Origin: Alphaproteobacteria bacterium
GTDB lineage: Bacteria; Pseudomonadota; Alphaproteobacteria; Rickettsiales; RI-342
Assembly: GCA_020851915.1 (NCBI GenBank)
Contig: JADZBT010000130.1
Coordinates: 1-7,303 of the forward strand
Reading direction: 5' to 3'
Length of the DNA stretch: 7,303 bases
In this document: positions 5,151-7,303 of the stretch, piece by piece
Layout: each line of letters opens with the position of its first letter
Position numbering within the stretch: the stretch's first letter is position 1
Program-made: the position numbers and the translations under genes
Notes under the pieces: model-generated
Databases searched by the model: none
The model's input: the letters and a program-made list of their open reading frames with translations, nothing else
What the model was told of the DNA's origin: nothing

Positions 5151-6482
5151 TCAGGGTATAGCGGCTCTGCCGTTCTGCTCAACGCCGAAAGATAAAGGCT
5201 CGGTCAGTTTCTCCAGCGCATCCAGCGAGAGCGCCTTGCGCCACTCATCATACCCGCCCAGATCTCTGTGTTCTGTGATGGCCTGCTGCTTGGCGCGTGC
5301 GAAGGCCGTGGTCAGCGCCGGTATCTGGAGCGCCGCGCCGCCGATATTCAGTTCCGGATGGCACTGCGTGGCGTGGGGGATGTCCACGCGGATCACCTGA
5401 CCGGCCTCGATTTCCGGCATGGGTATCCTGACATCGATACCGAGCAGCCGGTTCAGCCGCTCTATCTTTGCCTGTATCTGCACCAGCTCCTCCGGCCCGA
5501 TGACCTTGGAGAATTTTACCCCTTCCACCACATGCACGGGAAGATCGCGCGCATCGCCGGATTCCGCCGTGACCGTGCCGCCTGCCTTGGCCAGCTCCTG
5601 TTCAAAATCCGCGAAGCTGTCCTCATCGGGAAACACGAAGCCCTGATGATGGATGGTACACACGTTGGCATGCAGCTGGCCATCATCTTCCCTGATCTCG
5701 TGGTAGGCGCCTTTTTTCTGGGCAAGCTCCAGTGCGTCCCTGAGCAGGCCGGGATTCATAAGCCGTATGTCATGTGCGGCATCTTCCTGCATTCCCGGTT
5801 CTTCGAGAAAGCGGGGTGGCTTTCCCGCCAGTTGCTCGGCCAAGAGCCCATGGAACCATTGATGGGTGCGGATTATCGCATCCAATCCCATATCGCCGAA
5901 GAGGCCGCCGGCATGGTGACTTCCCGTCGCACCAAGCGCATGCGCGGCGTAGAAGGAGGGGATGTCCTGAGTGAACGGCGCCTTTTCGGGATCGGCGAAA
6001 ATATCCAGCATCATGTTGGTGACGACCTGATAGCCACGGCAGGTGGAGTGGATGGTCTTGCCATGCGCGATGGCCGCCGCGAGCATGTAAGTCTCCACCA
6101 CGTCGCGGAGATCGAAGATGCTGTAGGTATCGGTCTTCTCGTGGCGATCCCGCCCGAGGAGTTGTGGTTCGTAGTCCCGTCCACCGGTGAAGGCCACGAC
6201 ATCGCCGGCGATCACTTTCTGCACCGCCTTGCCGATCATCTCCATCATCTGTTCCTTGAAGTCGGGGTGTGACCATTCCTCGGGGATACCTGCGGTTTCC
6301 CTGTCGTCGCCGAGGGGCGCGGTATGGGGCGGCTTGATGATGTTCTGGGCGATAGCGATATGCGTGTTCGGCTGTCTGCCGAAGGCGATCTGTATCATCT
6401 TGCCCGTCACCGCCTTGATGACCTCCGGGAAGACCACGGTGATTTGCGGTTCTTTGGGCTGTAGCTTTGTGACAAAATTCAT
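5151..6482 (-). CDS. Class I glutamine amidotransferase / peptidase C26, PuuD-like gamma-glutamyl hydrolase
   Basis: The 443-residue product carries a class I glutamine amidotransferase fold. VVAFTGGRDYEPQLLG (95-110) matches the 'GG.D..P..YG' oxyanion-strand block of gamma-glutamyl-GABA hydrolases. STCRGYQ (146-152) holds the nucleophile C148. VCTIHHQGF (274-282) matches the 'NSLHGQ' block, and ATQCHPE (371-377) gives the catalytic H375 and E377. PuuD-type enzymes cleave the gamma-glutamyl amide bond of intermediates such as gamma-glutamyl-GABA in the cytosol. It is much longer than PuuD (about 254 aa): extra residues precede the fold, lie between C148 and H278 (about 190-270), and lie between H278 and H375, with a further C-terminal tail. 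No Shine-Dalgarno precedes the ATG at 6482, so a later start such as M29 is possible. It converges on the glutamine-synthetase-like gene, which suggests a ligase/hydrolase pair acting on a gamma-glutamyl compound. Confidence 0.82.
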   Translation of the reverse strand: MNFVTKLQPKEPQITVVFPEVIKAVTGKMIQIAFGRQPNTHIAIAQNIIKPPHTAPLGDDRETAGIPEEWSHPDFKEQMMEMIGKAVQKVIAGDVVAFTGGRDYEPQLLGRDRHEKTDTYSIFDLRDVVETYMLAAAIAHGKTIHSTCRGYQVVTNMMLDIFADPEKAPFTQDIPSFYAAHALGATGSHHAGGLFGDMGLDAIIRTHQWFHGLLAEQLAGKPPRFLEEPGMQEDAAHDIRLMNPGLLRDALELAQKKGAYHEIREDDGQLHANVCTIHHQGFVFPDEDSFADFEQELAKAGGTVTAESGDARDLPVHVVEGVKFSKVIGPEELVQIQAKIERLNRLLGIDVRIPMPEIEAGQVIRVDIPHATQCHPELNIGGAALQIPALTTAFARAKQQAITEHRDLGGYDEWRKALSLDALEKLTEPLSFGVEQNGRAAIP

Positions 6483-6526
6483 AACGGAGTCGCGGCTCGT
6501 TCGGTTAGAAAGTTAAGGAGCGTTAG

Positions 6527-6556
6527 TATATATGAACAGACCCCGTGAATAAACAA
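6527..6556 (-). promoter_or_regulatory. Candidate promoter for the PuuD-like gene
   Basis: On the minus strand, TTGTTT (6556-6551), an 18-base spacer and TATATA (6532-6527) fit a sigma70-type promoter. Transcription would start about 38 bases before the ATG at 6482. The -35 abuts an inverted repeat at 6556-6574. Confidence 0.45.
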
Positions 6557-6574
6557 TAACCGAGCCGGGGTTAT
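6556..6574. promoter_or_regulatory. Inverted repeat beside the -35, possible operator or weak terminator
   Basis: ATAACC (6556-6561) and GGTTAT (6569-6574) form a 6-bp inverted repeat around a 7-base GC-rich centre. It touches the candidate -35 of the PuuD-like gene, so it could bind a regulator. Read on the minus strand the hairpin is followed by TGTTTATT, so it could also be a weak terminator for the upstream minus-strand gene. Confidence 0.35.
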
Positions 6575-6586
6575 ACATATTTCCCC

Positions 6587-6602
6587 CCGCCTAACCGCCT
6601 AA
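6587..6602. repeat. Tandem 8-bp direct repeat CCGCCTAA x2
   Basis: Two perfect adjacent copies of CCGCCTAA lie upstream of the candidate PuuD-like promoter. An 8-bp tandem repeat here could be part of a regulator site. The function is not known, and chance cannot be excluded. Confidence 0.5.
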
Positions 6603-6674
6603 TTAACAATAGAAATAAAGCTGTAACAATTATAATCTAGGATGCGGCGGGGAGCGCTTTACCTGCCGGCTGTA

Positions 6675-6697
6675 GCATCCACCGTAACTCTGGATGC
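6675..6697. other. Stem-loop 12 bp after the stop of the right-edge gene
   Basis: GCATCCA (6675-6681) pairs perfectly with TGGATGC (6691-6697) around a 9-base loop. It lies directly downstream of the minus-strand gene that ends at 6709 and could be its mRNA 3' end. No T-run follows on the minus strand, so it is not a standard intrinsic terminator. Confidence 0.4.
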
Positions 6698-6708
6698 AAT
6701 GAGATCTA

Positions 6709-7303
6709 TTATGCCCCCAGTGCCTGATCTTTTCCATTATCCTGTGCCGCCCGTCTCCGCTGACTTTCCTTCTCCACCCAGGAAGGGTCGCGCCCTGCGG
6801 CGTTTGCACGCTCTGATGCTAAAGAGGATCTTGCCTGTGCTACTGCATCCCGCAGGTCTTTTCCTAACATCTCAGCTGCTTCTGGATCACTTGAAAACGC
6901 CTCTGCTGCAGCTGCCTGCATCGCATCGCTGATAACTGTGCCTGTGCTGTGACTACCCAATATCTCAGAAGCATTGGCCGGATTACCATAATAATCCGGT
7001 TGCTGCATCAGGCGCACTTTGGCGCGCTCAAGCGCTTCTAGCACGGGAATAGTTGCAAGGGTGCTGTCCGCGCTGGCTGCCGGCAAGCGGAATTCGATAT
7101 AGCCGTTGCGTATACGAACTGCTGCACTCCCCCGCGATGGGGAAGCAAACAACACTTTGGGATCCCCCGAAAGAGGCGGGACGGGATCGCGGACGGTAAA
7201 GATGGGCATCGTCTTCGGAAGAACATCCTGAAGTAGCGCATCAACGAATGCCAGTCCAAGAGGCTTAAGCTCTCCATCCTCCCCGAACAGCAAATTGACG
7301 CCA
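6709..7303 (-). CDS. C-terminal part of an unrecognised protein (partial at window edge)
   Basis: The frame is open from the window edge (first full codon at 7302-7300) to a TAA at 6711-6709, giving 197 residues. The reading frame continues past the edge without a stop, so TTG at 7293 should not be taken as the real start. I do not recognise the family. Residues 1-30 are mixed and end near LQDVLPK. About 33-75 looks beta-rich, with FTVRDPVPPLSGDP and a RIRNGYIEFRLP stretch. From about 83 onward it is predicted helical and alanine-rich, with AMQAAAAEAF, and it ends in a polar, charged tail (EKESQRRRAAQDNGKDQ). No signal peptide, membrane segment or catalytic motif is visible in this part. The C-terminal charged tail suggests a soluble or peripheral protein. 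The 226-bp gap to the next gene downstream suggests it is not in one operon with the PuuD-like gene. Confidence 0.6.
   Translation of the reverse strand, partial: GVNLLFGEDGELKPLGLAFVDALLQDVLPKTMPIFTVRDPVPPLSGDPKVLFASPSRGSAAVRIRNGYIEFRLPAASADSTLATIPVLEALERAKVRLMQQPDYYGNPANASEILGSHSTGTVISDAMQAAAAEAFSSDPEAAEMLGKDLRDAVAQARSSLASERANAAGRDPSWVEKESQRRRAAQDNGKDQALGA

Noticed and set aside
5268..6272. 334-codon open frame on the plus strand inside the PuuD-like gene
   Set aside because: It is antisense to the motif-bearing amidotransferase, and its product shows no family features.
6642..6932. 96-codon plus-strand frame near the right edge, preceded by TATAAT at 6631-6636
   Set aside because: It overlaps the longer minus-strand frame, has low-complexity Leu/Pro/His content, lacks a Shine-Dalgarno, and the TATAAT has no -35 at normal spacing.

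Overview
The window reads as ordinary chromosomal DNA from a moderately GC-rich proteobacterium, most likely an alphaproteobacterium. That placement is inferred from protein style (a GreB with an acidic N-terminal tail, a DUF1993 protein) and codon use, and the genus is not resolvable. Genes are tightly packed, separated by short AT-rich promoter regions. No tRNA, rRNA, CRISPR array or transposase was seen.

Left part (1-907): the last 36 codons of a probable CysA-like ABC transporter ATPase are followed by a DUF1993 gene. That gene is flanked by two near-identical copies, in inverted orientation, of an 83-87 bp palindromic repeat that can fold into a two-hairpin, closed-stem structure. Each copy begins just after the stop codon of a gene pointing into it: the ABC gene on the left and the PIG-L gene on the right.

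Middle part (908-3206, all minus strand): a four-helix membrane protein of unknown function overlaps greB by an ATGA junction, so the two form a translationally coupled pair. Next comes a PIG-L/LmbE-family deacetylase-like gene with its own strong promoter (TTGCAT-N17-TATAAT). Its metal motif is HPSD where the family has HPDD.

Right part (3207-6482): two convergent genes whose stop codons are 14 bp apart. One encodes a long, divergent glutamine-synthetase-fold ligase (609 aa). The other encodes a long class I glutamine-amidotransferase / peptidase C26 protein of the PuuD type (443 aa) with its Cys, His and Glu residues intact. Together they look like a gamma-glutamyl ligase plus gamma-glutamyl hydrolase pair, the logic of PuuA/PuuD in putrescine breakdown. 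No puu oxidase, dehydrogenase or regulator lies nearby, and both proteins carry large extra segments. This is the most interesting part of the window, and the substrate is unknown.

Right edge (6483-7303): an intergenic region with a candidate promoter, an inverted repeat and an 8-bp tandem repeat, then the C-terminal part of an unrecognised minus-strand protein that runs off the window.
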